Source of the DNA: Nanosynbacter sp963524495
GTDB lineage: Bacteria; Patescibacteriota; Saccharimonadia; Saccharimonadales; Saccharimonadaceae
Assembly (NCBI GenBank): GCA_046846435.1
Contig: CP128407.1
Location: 682,001 to 746,000 of the forward strand
Length of the DNA stretch: 64,000 bases
Direction: 5' to 3'
Part shown: in pieces, positions 51,396-59,859 of the stretch
Position numbering within the stretch: the stretch's first letter is position 1
Layout: each line of letters opens with the position of its first letter
Notes under the pieces: model-generated
What the model was told of the DNA's origin: nothing
What the model saw: the letters and a program-made list of their open reading frames with translations, nothing else
The model's database searches: none
Made by a program: the position numbers and the translations under genes

Positions 51396-51710
51396 TTACT
51401 CCCACTGCCGCGTGCTATTTATCTCGTGCTTCTCAAAGTAAACTTCCGCCAAATTAACATCAAACCGATTCGCCAGCTCCATCAAATAATTCAGTACATC
51501 CGCAAATTCCTCGCGCAGATTATCGTGACTAGCGGGCCTTTTTTCTCCCTTAAATCCCGTCTCTTTGCGAATCGCTTTCGCCAGCTCGCCAACCTCCTCA
51601 GTAAACAATAAGAATACTTCGGTAACAGAATTTTTATCCCATCCCTTTTCTTTACACGTTTGATCAAGGTGTTTTTGTAATTCAGTTAAGCTGATTGTTT
51701 GTGGATTCAT
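51396..51710 (-). CDS. MazG-like nucleotide pyrophosphohydrolase (island copy)
   Basis: 104 residues: FTEEVGELAKAIRKETG and LREEFADVLNYLMELAN give the ExxE...ExxD metal site of MazG-type all-alpha NTP pyrophosphatases. GAGGAGAAG precedes the ATG. It has little resemblance to the other MazG-like protein at 1077-1418, so it is probably an acquired paralogue. It is followed downstream by the 926-aa gene and preceded by the GIY-YIG gene. Confidence 0.88.
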   Translation of the reverse strand: MNPQTISLTELQKHLDQTCKEKGWDKNSVTEVFLLFTEEVGELAKAIRKETGFKGEKRPASHDNLREEFADVLNYLMELANRFDVNLAEVYFEKHEINSTRQWE

Positions 51711-51754
51711 ACTTCTCCTCTATTTATCTCGTTATCGACGCGAATGGCTTGCGT

Positions 51755-52363
51755 TTATAATTCAACATCCGGCAAGTCTTTCAGCTTCTTGCCCTCAAAA
51801 CAAAAATATGCTGCGCCCTGGTAGGCACCGCTGTTGTTGACTTGATTTTTATCCTCAAATATTTTTCGCACCAGCGGCGACAAAAACCACCTCTGCCCGC
51901 CATATTCAACTTCGCGCTCGCCAACAATTTTTGCTACAATTGTTTTATCTTTGAGAAAGACAACCTCATCGCCATTTTTGAGGCCTTTTCGATAAAAGCT
52001 AAACTTTTGATTGCTGTTCTTGGCTTTGGTAATTTTATCAAATTCCGCTTCTTTATTTTTCTGCTCCGGAAAGACCACCTCGCCCTCAAACGATAGCAAC
52101 AGCTGCCGTACCAAATCATAATCAAGCGCAAAAAGCTCGCTACTACCGACTCGATGCTTGGCAAATATTTCGTGCAATAGCGTTTCTTTTTCGGAATAAT
52201 CAGCCACCTCGATCGCAAACAACCGCTTCAAACCAACCACATTGTAGTAGCCATTCGCCTCGAGAAAGCGCATCCGCTCTGGGTACTGCTTGGTTTGTGT
52301 CTTGCCGATTTTGATAAGGCCCGACACTGCGGTGGTCATGGCGTAGATGATGCCTTTGCTCAT
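51755..52363 (-). CDS. GIY-YIG (T5orf172/MUG113-like) protein with DUF4357-like domain
   Basis: 202 residues. The N-terminal GIY-YIG-type domain reads GIIYAMTTAVSGLIKIGKTQ followed by PERMRFLEANGYYNV and TLLHEIFAKHRVGSSELFAL. The C-terminal part (FYRKGLKNGDEVVFLKDKTIVAKIVGEREVEYGGQ) resembles DUF4357. Such proteins are typical of mobile or defence-associated DNA and may nick DNA. AAGGAGG precedes the ATG. A damaged second copy of its central part lies just upstream at 52608-52670, fused to a lepA relic. Confidence 0.85.
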   Translation of the reverse strand: MSKGIIYAMTTAVSGLIKIGKTQTKQYPERMRFLEANGYYNVVGLKRLFAIEVADYSEKETLLHEIFAKHRVGSSELFALDYDLVRQLLLSFEGEVVFPEQKNKEAEFDKITKAKNSNQKFSFYRKGLKNGDEVVFLKDKTIVAKIVGEREVEYGGQRWFLSPLVRKIFEDKNQVNNSGAYQGAAYFCFEGKKLKDLPDVEL

Positions 52364-52514
52364 TATAATTCCTCCTTATAACTAATATTCTACACTACTT
52401 TCACAGAACCTAGCTTGTTGAAGAATCCCTATTTATAACCCGAGAAGCCTCCAGCCGGTCTCTCAATCGAAAGTATTGGCTGGCAGACACCTCTGTACCG
52501 GGTCGTCTGAAGTA

Positions 52515-52604
52515 TTAACCACAGTTTACTCTGCATTTTCTCAACGTAACGGTATCAGCTACCCGTGCCTCACGAGTGGTGTTGAGGTTGGTAATAATGT
52601 AGCC
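52515..52604 (-). pseudogene. Relic A of the end of the lepA N-half
   Basis: The minus-strand frame reads GYIITNLNTTREARVADTVTLRK then CRVNCG and stop, against GYIVTNLKTTREARVGDTVTLKK at the end of the intact lepA N-half. The conserved frame and mostly silent changes show a decayed duplicate of the break end. Confidence 0.85.
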
Positions 52605-52607
52605 GGG

Positions 52608-52670
52608 TAGCAGCGTTTCCTTTCCGGAATATTCAGTCGCCCCAATCGCTCCATACATAATGTTGTAGCA
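52608..52670 (-). pseudogene. Relic of a second GIY-YIG gene
   Basis: The minus-strand frame reads CYNIMYGAIGATEYSGKETLL, against GYYNVVGLKRLFAIEVADYSEKETLL in the intact gene 0.4 kb away, with one short deletion. It abuts lepA relic A within 4 nt, a recombination joint. Confidence 0.65.
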
Positions 52671-52713
52671 TTTTATTCTATTTTATAAATAATGGCAACT
52701 CATTCTTAACTCA

Positions 52714-53391
52714 CTACGCCTTCGGCAAAAAACCGCGCGCCACGAGCGCCTGCCAAGCCATGTCCGCCGAGAGAGATGATGGCTGAGGCGTTGAAAATCC
52801 CTTAGCAGGATAGGTCTTTATCCGCTCGTAATCACCCAGCATCAATGTCAGCATCATAGCGGCACTCCCATAGGTTGCCTCGTATAAGCGATAATATGCC
52901 TCTAATGTTGTCGGCTGACTCGTTACATACAGTCGCGGCCGCGGATACGGCTACTGAGCCTCGGCAGTTGCCAAAAATCGACGCGTCATATATGGTTTAT
53001 GAACCAAGATAATGTCCTTACTCTGAATCATCATCTCTGCCAGCAGCCGAGCCGAACGGGTGATATTTTCACCGGTGTTGGCGGCTTGATGCTCAAACAG
53101 AATTGCCGAGTTCGGCACCGCCAAACGTTGGAGCTGTCGCCCCAGCAGCGTTGCTTCGGTTTCTGTTGCCCCATGGTAGGGATTAGCAAATCCTGACACC
53201 ACAATCCATGGACTAACGCCCGCATGATATAGCTCGGCCGCTCGCTCGGCGCTATCGATCATAGCTCCCGCGCCACCGATCACGATAGCATCCGCCCGCA
53301 CCGGTAGCCGACTCTCAACGTAAAGATACTCCCACAATACCTGGAGGTGATGCCAGTCTTGATCGGTGAGGGTTAGCTGGCTACGCGGCAT
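52714..53391 (-). pseudogene. DUF218/YdcF-like gene with one premature TAG
   Basis: The frame starts MPRSQLTLTDQDW and shows the DUF218 core: ADAIVIGGAGAMIDSAERAAELYH, WIVVSGFANPYHGATETEA and ILFEHQAANTGENITRSA. It hits TAG at 52951-52953 after ATAEAQ, then continues in the same frame (PYPRPRLYVTSQPTTLEAYY...) to a natural end at 52714. A Trp codon (TGG) is likely at that position in the ancestor. DUF218 proteins act in envelope metabolism. The upstream end overlaps a chimeric frame containing lepA relic B. Confidence 0.8.
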
Positions 53392-53617
53392 GTATACGCT
53401 CTCGAGACTTTTTCAGTGTCACTGTATCGCCCACCCGCACTTCACAGTTGATGACGATGTGGCCAATTTCACCGGTGTCCAGCGATGGGCTAGGATCATA
53501 CCCTGACTGAGATTGATTATGACACCGCTGCCAAAACTCCGGTACCACAAACGCGACCGACGACGCTGCGAAAGCAACTGCCAAATGCGTGTTGTATTCT
53601 CTGAAGAAGGATGTCAT
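53381..53617 (-). pseudogene. Chimeric frame with relic B of the lepA N-half end
   Basis: 78 codons. The first 38 residues (MTSFFREYNTHLAVAFAASSV...) are unrelated to LepA. From about residue 42 it reads DPSPSLDTGEIGHIVINCEVRVGDTVTLKK, a copy of the end of the lepA N-half with a six-residue deletion. It then runs into the start of the DUF218 pseudogene. It is probably not a functional protein but a scar of insertion at lepA. Confidence 0.75.
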
Positions 53618-53666
53618 TCATTCAGTATAGCATCTTACAAAGATGGAGTGACATCCACAGGGTTAC

Positions 53667-54308
53667 TTACGTTTCAACTTCCTTACGAGATATCCACACG
53701 ACCATCATGATAGACCAGCCAAATAACGCCACCTCCGACACCACCGTCAACGGCACCGAAACCTCACCCGCATAGTATGTGCCGACGACCTTTAGTAGTG
53801 CAACACACGCGCTCGTTAGGATAATCAGCCGAGATTTCGTAATAATTGCTACCGCAACAACACATGCAGCTAATGCCAACGCCATCCAATGCAGTCCTGC
53901 AAACAGCTGGCTCGCGGATAGTACATTTGTCTCTGAAATAATCGGTAATCCATTTACCGGATAAACGAGACGGCCGAGCGCCATCATCGCGTAAAATGCG
54001 CCAATTGTCGCGATAACGCCTAAAGCAAGCAAGACGCTCGCGCCCACAGGATGTCGCTCCCTAAACTTACCGTACAGCACTACAACGATCGCTAACAATA
54101 TTGATGCCCCACATGCCAGTATTTCATCCGCCAACTGAAGAAGAGTCTGATGCTGTTGCACCCACGCCATCACACCTGAAGCATCTACTGAAGGTATCGG
54201 CAGTGACATTGCGATACTAACGCTAGCTGCGGCAAGTAAACCAAAACCCATCAGCCATACAATGCTACCAATATACGAAATACGTCGACTACTTTGATTT
54301 ACCACCAT
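53667..54308 (-). CDS. Polytopic membrane protein (213 aa) next to the lepA N-half
   Basis: Six hydrophobic helices (about residues 13-35, 62-82, 92-115, 132-155, 157-175, 182-203), few polar loops. Resembles small DUF4386-like membrane proteins in layout, without a certain signature. Its ATG lies 1 nt after the lepA N-half stop, so it is translated with it. In the cassette model it is the youngest cargo. Confidence 0.65.
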   Translation of the reverse strand: MVVNQSSRRISYIGSIVWLMGFGLLAAASVSIAMSLPIPSVDASGVMAWVQQHQTLLQLADEILACGASILLAIVVVLYGKFRERHPVGASVLLALGVIATIGAFYAMMALGRLVYPVNGLPIISETNVLSASQLFAGLHWMALALAACVVAVAIITKSRLIILTSACVALLKVVGTYYAGEVSVPLTVVSEVALFGWSIMMVVWISRKEVET

Positions 54309-54309
54309 C

Positions 54310-55386
54310 TCACTCTTTCGTCATATATTTCTTCAATGTCACCGTATCACCCACCCGCGCTTCACGCGTGGTTTTGAGGTTGGTGACGATGTAGCCAATT
54401 TCACCGGTATCCAGCGACGGGTCGGCAATCATGCCGGGACTGAGATGACCAACTTCCAGCGCCAGCCCATTAGCACCGGTCGCCATCATGTGAATCGCTT
54501 CGCCTTTTTTAATCTGGCCGTCAACCACTCGCACGTACAAAATCACACCGCGATAATCATCATAATAACTATCAAAAATTAGCGCTCGCGTCGGGTCGTC
54601 CGGCTGGCCTTTTGGTGCTGGAATTCGCTCAACAATCGCCTCCAAAACCTGATCAACATTCTGTCCAGTTTTAGCGGAAATATGAATTATGTTGCTCTCA
54701 TCGCAGCCCAGCAAATTGATCACCTGCTTGGACACCCGCGGTACATCGGCAGCCGGCAAATCAACTTTGTTGAGCACTGGGATGATCGTGAGGTCTTGCT
54801 CCATCGCCAAGTACACATTCGCCAGCGTCTGCGCCTGGATCCCCTGACTGGCATCGACCACCAACACCGCGCCCTCGCAGGCTTGCAACGAGCGACTAAC
54901 TTCGTAACTAAAATCGACGTGACCGGGTGTATCGATGAGATTGAGGTCGTAGACAGTTGACTGCTCCAGCCCATTCACGCCAACATCTGCACAAGCCCGA
55001 GAATTAGGCTGCGCTAAGCGGGTGGCAGTCGATGGGGTAGCGCCCGCTTCTGAAGAAATCTCTGATTTTTCAGAAGAAGGGGCAGATCGACTGACAGGAC
55101 CTGCGTCTAGCGACCGACGTGAAGACTCTGCAAGAGTCTTCGACGATGGGAGCGGTGATGCGCCACTCGCTTCCACCTCCTGATATTCATACTTCATCCG
55201 CACCGGCGCCAGCTTAATCGTGATGCCCTTTTCACGCTCCAAATCCATGCTATCCAGCAACTGCGACTTCATCTCGCGCTTCTCCACCGTCCCCGTCATC
55301 TCCATCATCCGATCAGCCAGCGTCGATTTGCCATGATCAATGTGAGCGATGATGCAAAAATTACGAATACTAGTCAGTGGTTTCAT
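54310..55386 (-). CDS. lepA: LepA/EF4 N-terminal half (G domain and domain II), separate ORF
   Basis: 358 residues. GTPase motifs: G1 AHIDHGKST, G2 region REKGITIKLAPV, G3 DTPGHVDF, G4 NKVD, G5 SAKTG; domain II ends ARVGDTVTLKK and then YMTKE and stop. The rest of the protein is the separate ORF at 41930-42892. Residues about 72-144 are a Ser/Ala/Glu-rich insertion between G2 and G3 absent from ordinary LepA. The ATG shares one base with the murJ stop (TGATG), so it belongs to the ftsH-murJ-lepA transcript. Confidence 0.93.
   Translation of the reverse strand: MKPLTSIRNFCIIAHIDHGKSTLADRMMEMTGTVEKREMKSQLLDSMDLEREKGITIKLAPVRMKYEYQEVEASGASPLPSSKTLAESSRRSLDAGPVSRSAPSSEKSEISSEAGATPSTATRLAQPNSRACADVGVNGLEQSTVYDLNLIDTPGHVDFSYEVSRSLQACEGAVLVVDASQGIQAQTLANVYLAMEQDLTIIPVLNKVDLPAADVPRVSKQVINLLGCDESNIIHISAKTGQNVDQVLEAIVERIPAPKGQPDDPTRALIFDSYYDDYRGVILYVRVVDGQIKKGEAIHMMATGANGLALEVGHLSPGMIADPSLDTGEIGYIVTNLKTTREARVGDTVTLKKYMTKE
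54955..55173 (-). repeat. In-frame insertion with inverted repeats inside the lepA N-half
   Basis: About 219 nt coding for the extra 70 residues. It holds a perfect 9-bp hairpin with a 3-nt loop (55121-55141, arm GAAGACTCT) and an 8-bp inverted repeat (55047-55076, arm CTTCTGAA). Low-complexity coding plus palindromes suggests an inserted element, similar in principle to Rickettsia palindromic elements that sit in frame inside genes. Confidence 0.55.
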
Positions 55387-57047
55387 CAGCGCCTCAACTT
55401 GCTCATATCAAATCGCGAAAATAGCAGACGTTTAATTCGCACCAAAACCGGGTCAATCTCTGGCAGCTTTAGCCACTTGGACAGCGCACCGTACACAACA
55501 AAATTGAAAATCGTAATCGCCCCAAACTTGGGTAGCGCCCCCAAAAAGCTGTCGTCCGACGCCTGAAATGGAATTACCAACACGCTGACGTAGCACGCCA
55601 CCGCTAGCGGTACTGCGGCTAACGCCATCTTGGCGACCGCTTTGACAAACGTCGCATCAAACAGCTGCGGCATGCGCCGACCTAAAATGACGCACAAAAT
55701 CACCACCTCGACAAAGGCCACGACCGACTGCGCCCATGCCAGGCCGTACGGACCAAGTTTCACGTAGTAGCCAAGTATCACCGCTAGCGCCACATTCAGC
55801 ACAATCGCAAAAATCGACACATACATCGGCGTCTTGGTGTCCTGCTGCGCATAAAATCCGCGCGCCACCATGTGGTATACCGTCCTGAATAAAATCGCCA
55901 TTACCAAACAGCCGAGAATGTTCGCCATGACCGGATCGCCATTATTATTGATAAAGTGCACTATGTAGCCGCGCGCGAAAAATGTCACCACACAGATCGG
56001 GATAATCATCCAGATTACCGTCCTGAGAAATGACCGCAAGTCTCTGCGAAATAAATCCGGCCGCTCTGAGGCGAGGCGTTCAGTTAGCTGCGGAAAGGCA
56101 GCGTTGGAAATAGCGACGCCAATGAGGTTGATCGGCATCATGTGTAGCGTCAACGCTTGATTATAGCGACGGATGACACCGTCCCCCATCCGCGACGCCA
56201 AGTTGACTTCGGCCAGGCTAACCACATAATCCATCCCCTGATCAATCGAGCGCGCCGGCAGCAGCGACAAAACTTTACGAAAGCCGTGGTTGCGCCAATA
56301 AATCTTGAAATCATAATCAAAACCGAGGCCGATCAATCCAACCGCGCTGACAATGAGCTGCAGCACCGACCCGAGCACCACGCCGAGCGCCACGCCCATA
56401 ATGCCGCCATCAAAGATCTGCCAGCCGAACAGGTTGATGCCATTGGTAAACCACAACGTACCGATGATAATCCCGACATTGTACAGCATCGGCGCCAGCG
56501 CATAGAAGGTGAAGCGACCGACCGCTTGCTGGATGCTGGCGATCACCGCCGCCACCGCAAAGATCAGCGGATTTACCGCGATCACTCGCATCATACTGAC
56601 TGCCAATGCGTGACCTGCCTCGCTCAGGCCCGGTGCGATCAGATATTTCATCAGTGGATCAGCAAAGACAATGATCAAAATACTGGTCACCAGCGTCACC
56701 AATGCCATCAAATTGATCATACTCGAGCTAATTTGCCAGGCTGACTGCTTGTTGCCCTTGATCCACCGCTCGTTAAATACCGGGATGAAGGTAACGCTCA
56801 GCGCCCCCGACACCAGAATCGCAAACATAAAATCCGGCACCATGAACGCCGCCGTATAGGCGTCCAGCCCGACTGGATAGCCAGCCAAGTGAGCCTTCTC
56901 GTTGGGAAAATACGCCGCGTTCAAAAAGCGATCGCGCAGCAGTCCCAGCAAGCTCGACAGCAACATCGAGCTCGCTAAAATCGTGGCGGCTAACTTGACT
57001 GTCAGCCGCTGATTAATCTTGTTGACAACATTACGAACGCGCCCCAT
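55386..57047 (-). CDS. murJ: Lipid II flippase MurJ (MviN)
   Basis: 553 residues, about 14 membrane helices. Family features: ASSMLLSSLLGLLRDRFLNAAYF at the N-terminus, DAYTAAFMVPDFMFAILVSGALSVTFIPVF, and PINLIGVAISNAAFPQLTERLA. It moves lipid II across the membrane for peptidoglycan synthesis, pairing functionally with the class A PBP at 15330-17756. It lies 6 nt after the ftsH stop and overlaps the lepA N-half by one base. Confidence 0.95.
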   Translation of the reverse strand: MGRVRNVVNKINQRLTVKLAATILASSMLLSSLLGLLRDRFLNAAYFPNEKAHLAGYPVGLDAYTAAFMVPDFMFAILVSGALSVTFIPVFNERWIKGNKQSAWQISSSMINLMALVTLVTSILIIVFADPLMKYLIAPGLSEAGHALAVSMMRVIAVNPLIFAVAAVIASIQQAVGRFTFYALAPMLYNVGIIIGTLWFTNGINLFGWQIFDGGIMGVALGVVLGSVLQLIVSAVGLIGLGFDYDFKIYWRNHGFRKVLSLLPARSIDQGMDYVVSLAEVNLASRMGDGVIRRYNQALTLHMMPINLIGVAISNAAFPQLTERLASERPDLFRRDLRSFLRTVIWMIIPICVVTFFARGYIVHFINNNGDPVMANILGCLVMAILFRTVYHMVARGFYAQQDTKTPMYVSIFAIVLNVALAVILGYYVKLGPYGLAWAQSVVAFVEVVILCVILGRRMPQLFDATFVKAVAKMALAAVPLAVACYVSVLVIPFQASDDSFLGALPKFGAITIFNFVVYGALSKWLKLPEIDPVLVRIKRLLFSRFDMSKLRR

Positions 57048-57053
57048 AACAGT

Positions 57054-58922
57054 TTACGTGTGCAATTTTGCTTCCTTTGGCAGTTTCGTCCCCGAAAGAA
57101 TCTCATCCACCGCCGCTTCCTCCAAGGTTTCGTCTTTGAGCAGTGCCTCAGCCAATTTATCGAGGAACGGACGATTGGCTTTAAGCACCAGCATCGCTCG
57201 TTGTTTGGCCTCGGTGATCAGCGCCGCCACCTCTTTATCGATCACTTTAGCAGTCTCATCCGAGTACGGCCGTTCGCGAGTCATCTTGTCAAACATCAGC
57301 CCGCCGTTGTCTTCGTGGAACACTTGGTCGCGCAAGCTCTGACCCATACCCTGCTCAATCACCATATCGCGGGCAATCTCGGTGGCTTTACGCAGGTCCG
57401 AGCCAGCGCCAGTAGTAATGCCGTCATCGCCGTAAATAATCTGTTCAGCGATTCGGCCGCCCATCGCCCGAGCCAAGATATCCTTGAACTCATAGACATT
57501 GGTGTAGCTCTTATCCTCTGGCGGCAAGAACCATGTCACACCGCCGGTGCCGCCGCGCGGAATGATCGTCACCTTGTGAACCGGATCAGAATCTGGCAAG
57601 ACGTGGCCGACGATGGCGTGGCCCGCCTCGTGATACGCCGTCAGCTCTTTCTCATGGTCGTTCATCACCTTAGCCTTGCGCTCCGGTCCGATCGCTACCC
57701 GCTCAAATGCCTCGGTTAATTCATCGTTGGTAATCTTCTTTTTGTTGCGGCGCGCGGCGATGATCGCTGCTTCGTTGGCGATATTGGCAAGGTCGGCTCC
57801 GCTTGAGCCAGCCGTCTTGGCGGCCAATTTATCGAGATCGACCGTCTCGTCAGTTGGCTTTTTCTTGAAATGAACTTTCAGAATCGCCTGGCGATCTTTG
57901 CGCTCCGGCAGAGTAATCGTCACTCGCCGATCAAATCGACCTGGTCGCAATAAAGCAGGATCCAGCACGTCCGCCCGGTTAGTCGCCGCCAGCACAATCA
58001 CATTGGTATCGCCGTCAAAGCCATCCATTTCCACCAAAATCTGGTTCAAGGTTTGCTCGCGCTCGTCATGGCCACCGCCCATACCCGAGCCGCGCTTGCG
58101 GCCCACCGCGTCAATCTCGTCGATGAAAATGATGCACGGCGCATTTTTCTTAGCCTTCGAAAAGAGGTCGCGCACCCGGCTAGCACCAACACCGACAAAC
58201 ATCTCGACAAACTCCGAGCCAGAAATTGAGAAGAACGGCACGCCCGCCTCGCCAGCCACCGCCCGGGCCAGCATGGTTTTACCAGTACCCGGATTACCGA
58301 CCAGCAGCACGCCCTTTGGAATCTTAGCACCTAGCTCCTTGTACTTCTTTGGATGCTTTAAGAAATCGACAACCTCTTGCAAATCCTGCTTGGCATTGTC
58401 ATTACCAGCAATATCCTCAAACAGCACCTTTTCTTTGTCCTCGCCGTACAGCCGCGCCTTGCTCTTACCGAAGCCCATCGCTTGGTTATTCTGCCCTTGG
58501 GCCTGGCGCATCATGAACATGAAGAATATCACGATAATCACCACCGGCACGATCATTACTGTCAGGTTCCACAGCACCTCACCGGTTTGCGATGGCGGCA
58601 GAACGTTAATCTCAACCTTGGCGTCCTTGTTCAAGCCTTGCTCGTAAATCGTACTGCCGGATTCCTTGACTGATTTCTCGGTCGGCTGTTTTTGACCTTT
58701 GGGGGTAACTTTCAGGTCATTGCCCTGGATGTCGATCTTGGCAATTTCCCCGGCATTTGCCCGGCGCACTACGTCGGTCAATGCCACATTCTTCAAGTTG
58801 CTATTTGGCGACAGCGCTGCATACGCTGCCAGTCCAAGAAAAATAACGATTGCCCAAAACAGTCCCAGCCGAGCAACCTGCCCGACCCCTTTCTTAGTAT
58901 TCTTTGGCGTCTTTCCTGCCAT
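57054..58922 (-). CDS. ftsH: ATP-dependent zinc metalloprotease FtsH
   Basis: 622 residues. Two membrane helices (about 19-38, 122-142) flank an extracytoplasmic domain; the AAA domain has Walker A LLVGNPGTGKTML, Walker B CIIFIDEIDAVG and the SRH; the protease domain has HEAGH. It degrades membrane and regulatory proteins. A GATTAT ends 7 nt before the ATG, and a weak AGAAAGG lies further upstream. It heads the ftsH-murJ-lepA(N) operon. Confidence 0.98.
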   Translation of the reverse strand: MAGKTPKNTKKGVGQVARLGLFWAIVIFLGLAAYAALSPNSNLKNVALTDVVRRANAGEIAKIDIQGNDLKVTPKGQKQPTEKSVKESGSTIYEQGLNKDAKVEINVLPPSQTGEVLWNLTVMIVPVVIIVIFFMFMMRQAQGQNNQAMGFGKSKARLYGEDKEKVLFEDIAGNDNAKQDLQEVVDFLKHPKKYKELGAKIPKGVLLVGNPGTGKTMLARAVAGEAGVPFFSISGSEFVEMFVGVGASRVRDLFSKAKKNAPCIIFIDEIDAVGRKRGSGMGGGHDEREQTLNQILVEMDGFDGDTNVIVLAATNRADVLDPALLRPGRFDRRVTITLPERKDRQAILKVHFKKKPTDETVDLDKLAAKTAGSSGADLANIANEAAIIAARRNKKKITNDELTEAFERVAIGPERKAKVMNDHEKELTAYHEAGHAIVGHVLPDSDPVHKVTIIPRGGTGGVTWFLPPEDKSYTNVYEFKDILARAMGGRIAEQIIYGDDGITTGAGSDLRKATEIARDMVIEQGMGQSLRDQVFHEDNGGLMFDKMTRERPYSDETAKVIDKEVAALITEAKQRAMLVLKANRPFLDKLAEALLKDETLEEAAVDEILSGTKLPKEAKLHT

Positions 58923-58949
58923 ACGTCACATAATCCTTTCTCTTTCGTC

Positions 58950-59795
58950 CTAGCGAGTCACTCGTTTTATTGTAACACTTTTTACGGATAATTTCACCCG
59001 CACGTGGGCGGCCGGCTGCCACACGGTTCCTGCTCGGCCAATTTTGATAGCGATCAGCAGTCGATCCAGCTGTGCTGAAAGTAGCGATACGCCAGTCAGT
59101 CGCTGCACTTCTCGGTGGAGTAGCTCGCGCGCCGGCTCAATTGGGATATGCGCCCAAAAATAACGGCTGCTGAGGTGTGGCGATAACCGCAATGTCTCTT
59201 TGTCAATCTCTCGGCGTAGCCGCCATTGCTGACGCCATAACCGACCAAGCGCCGCCCGCTGCTGATCAGTCAATTTCATATGAAGCTGCCGACGCAGCTG
59301 ATTGCGCAGATAGGCGCTCGATTGATTCGTCGCGTCCTCTACCCACTCCAGCCGATGGCGCAGTGCATAATCATATATGTCTTGCTTCGTCCATTCCAAT
59401 AGCGGCCGCTCAATCCGCTGATCGCCCATGGCGGCCAAGCCCCGCCAGCGCGTACCACGCCGCAGATTGAGTGCTATCGTCTCAATCACGTCATCCTGGT
59501 GATGGGCCGTCGTCACCCGCCCACCCCAGCGTGCCGCCGCATCAAAGAGAAATTGATACCGCCGCTGACGCGCCACATCTTCGCTGGCTGCCGGCCCCAA
59601 TTCCTCACGCCTGGTAACATATGGCACATTATACCGGCGCGCTAGCCCCGCCACGAACCGCGCATCAGCCGCCGATTCTGCCCGAATGCCATGATCAAAG
59701 TGAGCCACCACCACCTCGTCCTGCCCATGCCGCAATACGCTGTCGAGGAGCACCACGCTGTCCACTCCACCCGATACCGCAATCAGTCGTCTCAT
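58950..59795 (-). CDS. tilS: tRNA(Ile)-lysidine synthetase
   Basis: 281 residues. PP-loop SGGVDSVVLLDSVL at the N-terminus, then VVVAHFDHGIRAESAADARFV, TTAHHQDDVIETIALNLRRGT and NQSSAYLRNQLRRQL. It modifies C34 of tRNA-Ile2 (CAU) to lysidine so that it reads AUA; a tRNA with CAT anticodon lies 1.7 kb away. The C-terminal TilS_C domain of larger versions is missing. CATAAT lies 6 nt before the ATG. Confidence 0.95.
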   Translation of the reverse strand: MRRLIAVSGGVDSVVLLDSVLRHGQDEVVVAHFDHGIRAESAADARFVAGLARRYNVPYVTRREELGPAASEDVARQRRYQFLFDAAARWGGRVTTAHHQDDVIETIALNLRRGTRWRGLAAMGDQRIERPLLEWTKQDIYDYALRHRLEWVEDATNQSSAYLRNQLRRQLHMKLTDQQRAALGRLWRQQWRLRREIDKETLRLSPHLSSRYFWAHIPIEPARELLHREVQRLTGVSLLSAQLDRLLIAIKIGRAGTVWQPAAHVRVKLSVKSVTIKRVTR

Positions 59796-59801
59796 GAGGA
59801 T

Positions 59802-59807
59802 ATTATG
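59802..59807 (-). promoter_or_regulatory. -10 box for tilS (leaderless)
   Basis: CATAAT with spacer ATCCTC (6 nt) to the ATG at 59795. Confidence 0.4.
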
Positions 59808-59847
59808 ACACAGCCTATAGTCTATTGTATAATATTGAATTATATGA

Positions 59848-59853
59848 TATTAT
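59848..59853 (+). promoter_or_regulatory. -10 box for the ORF at 59860 (leaderless)
   Basis: TATTAT with spacer ATGCTC (6 nt) to the ATG at 59860. It decides this start against the in-frame ATG at 59854, which lies within the spacer. Confidence 0.45.
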
Positions 59854-59859
59854 ATGCTC

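Noticed and set aside
45355..54309. Classical mobile element (transposase, integrase, terminal inverted repeats) as cause of the lepA split
   Set aside because: No transposase, integrase or resolvase gene and no terminal repeats are visible; only a GIY-YIG protein could be a mobility enzyme.
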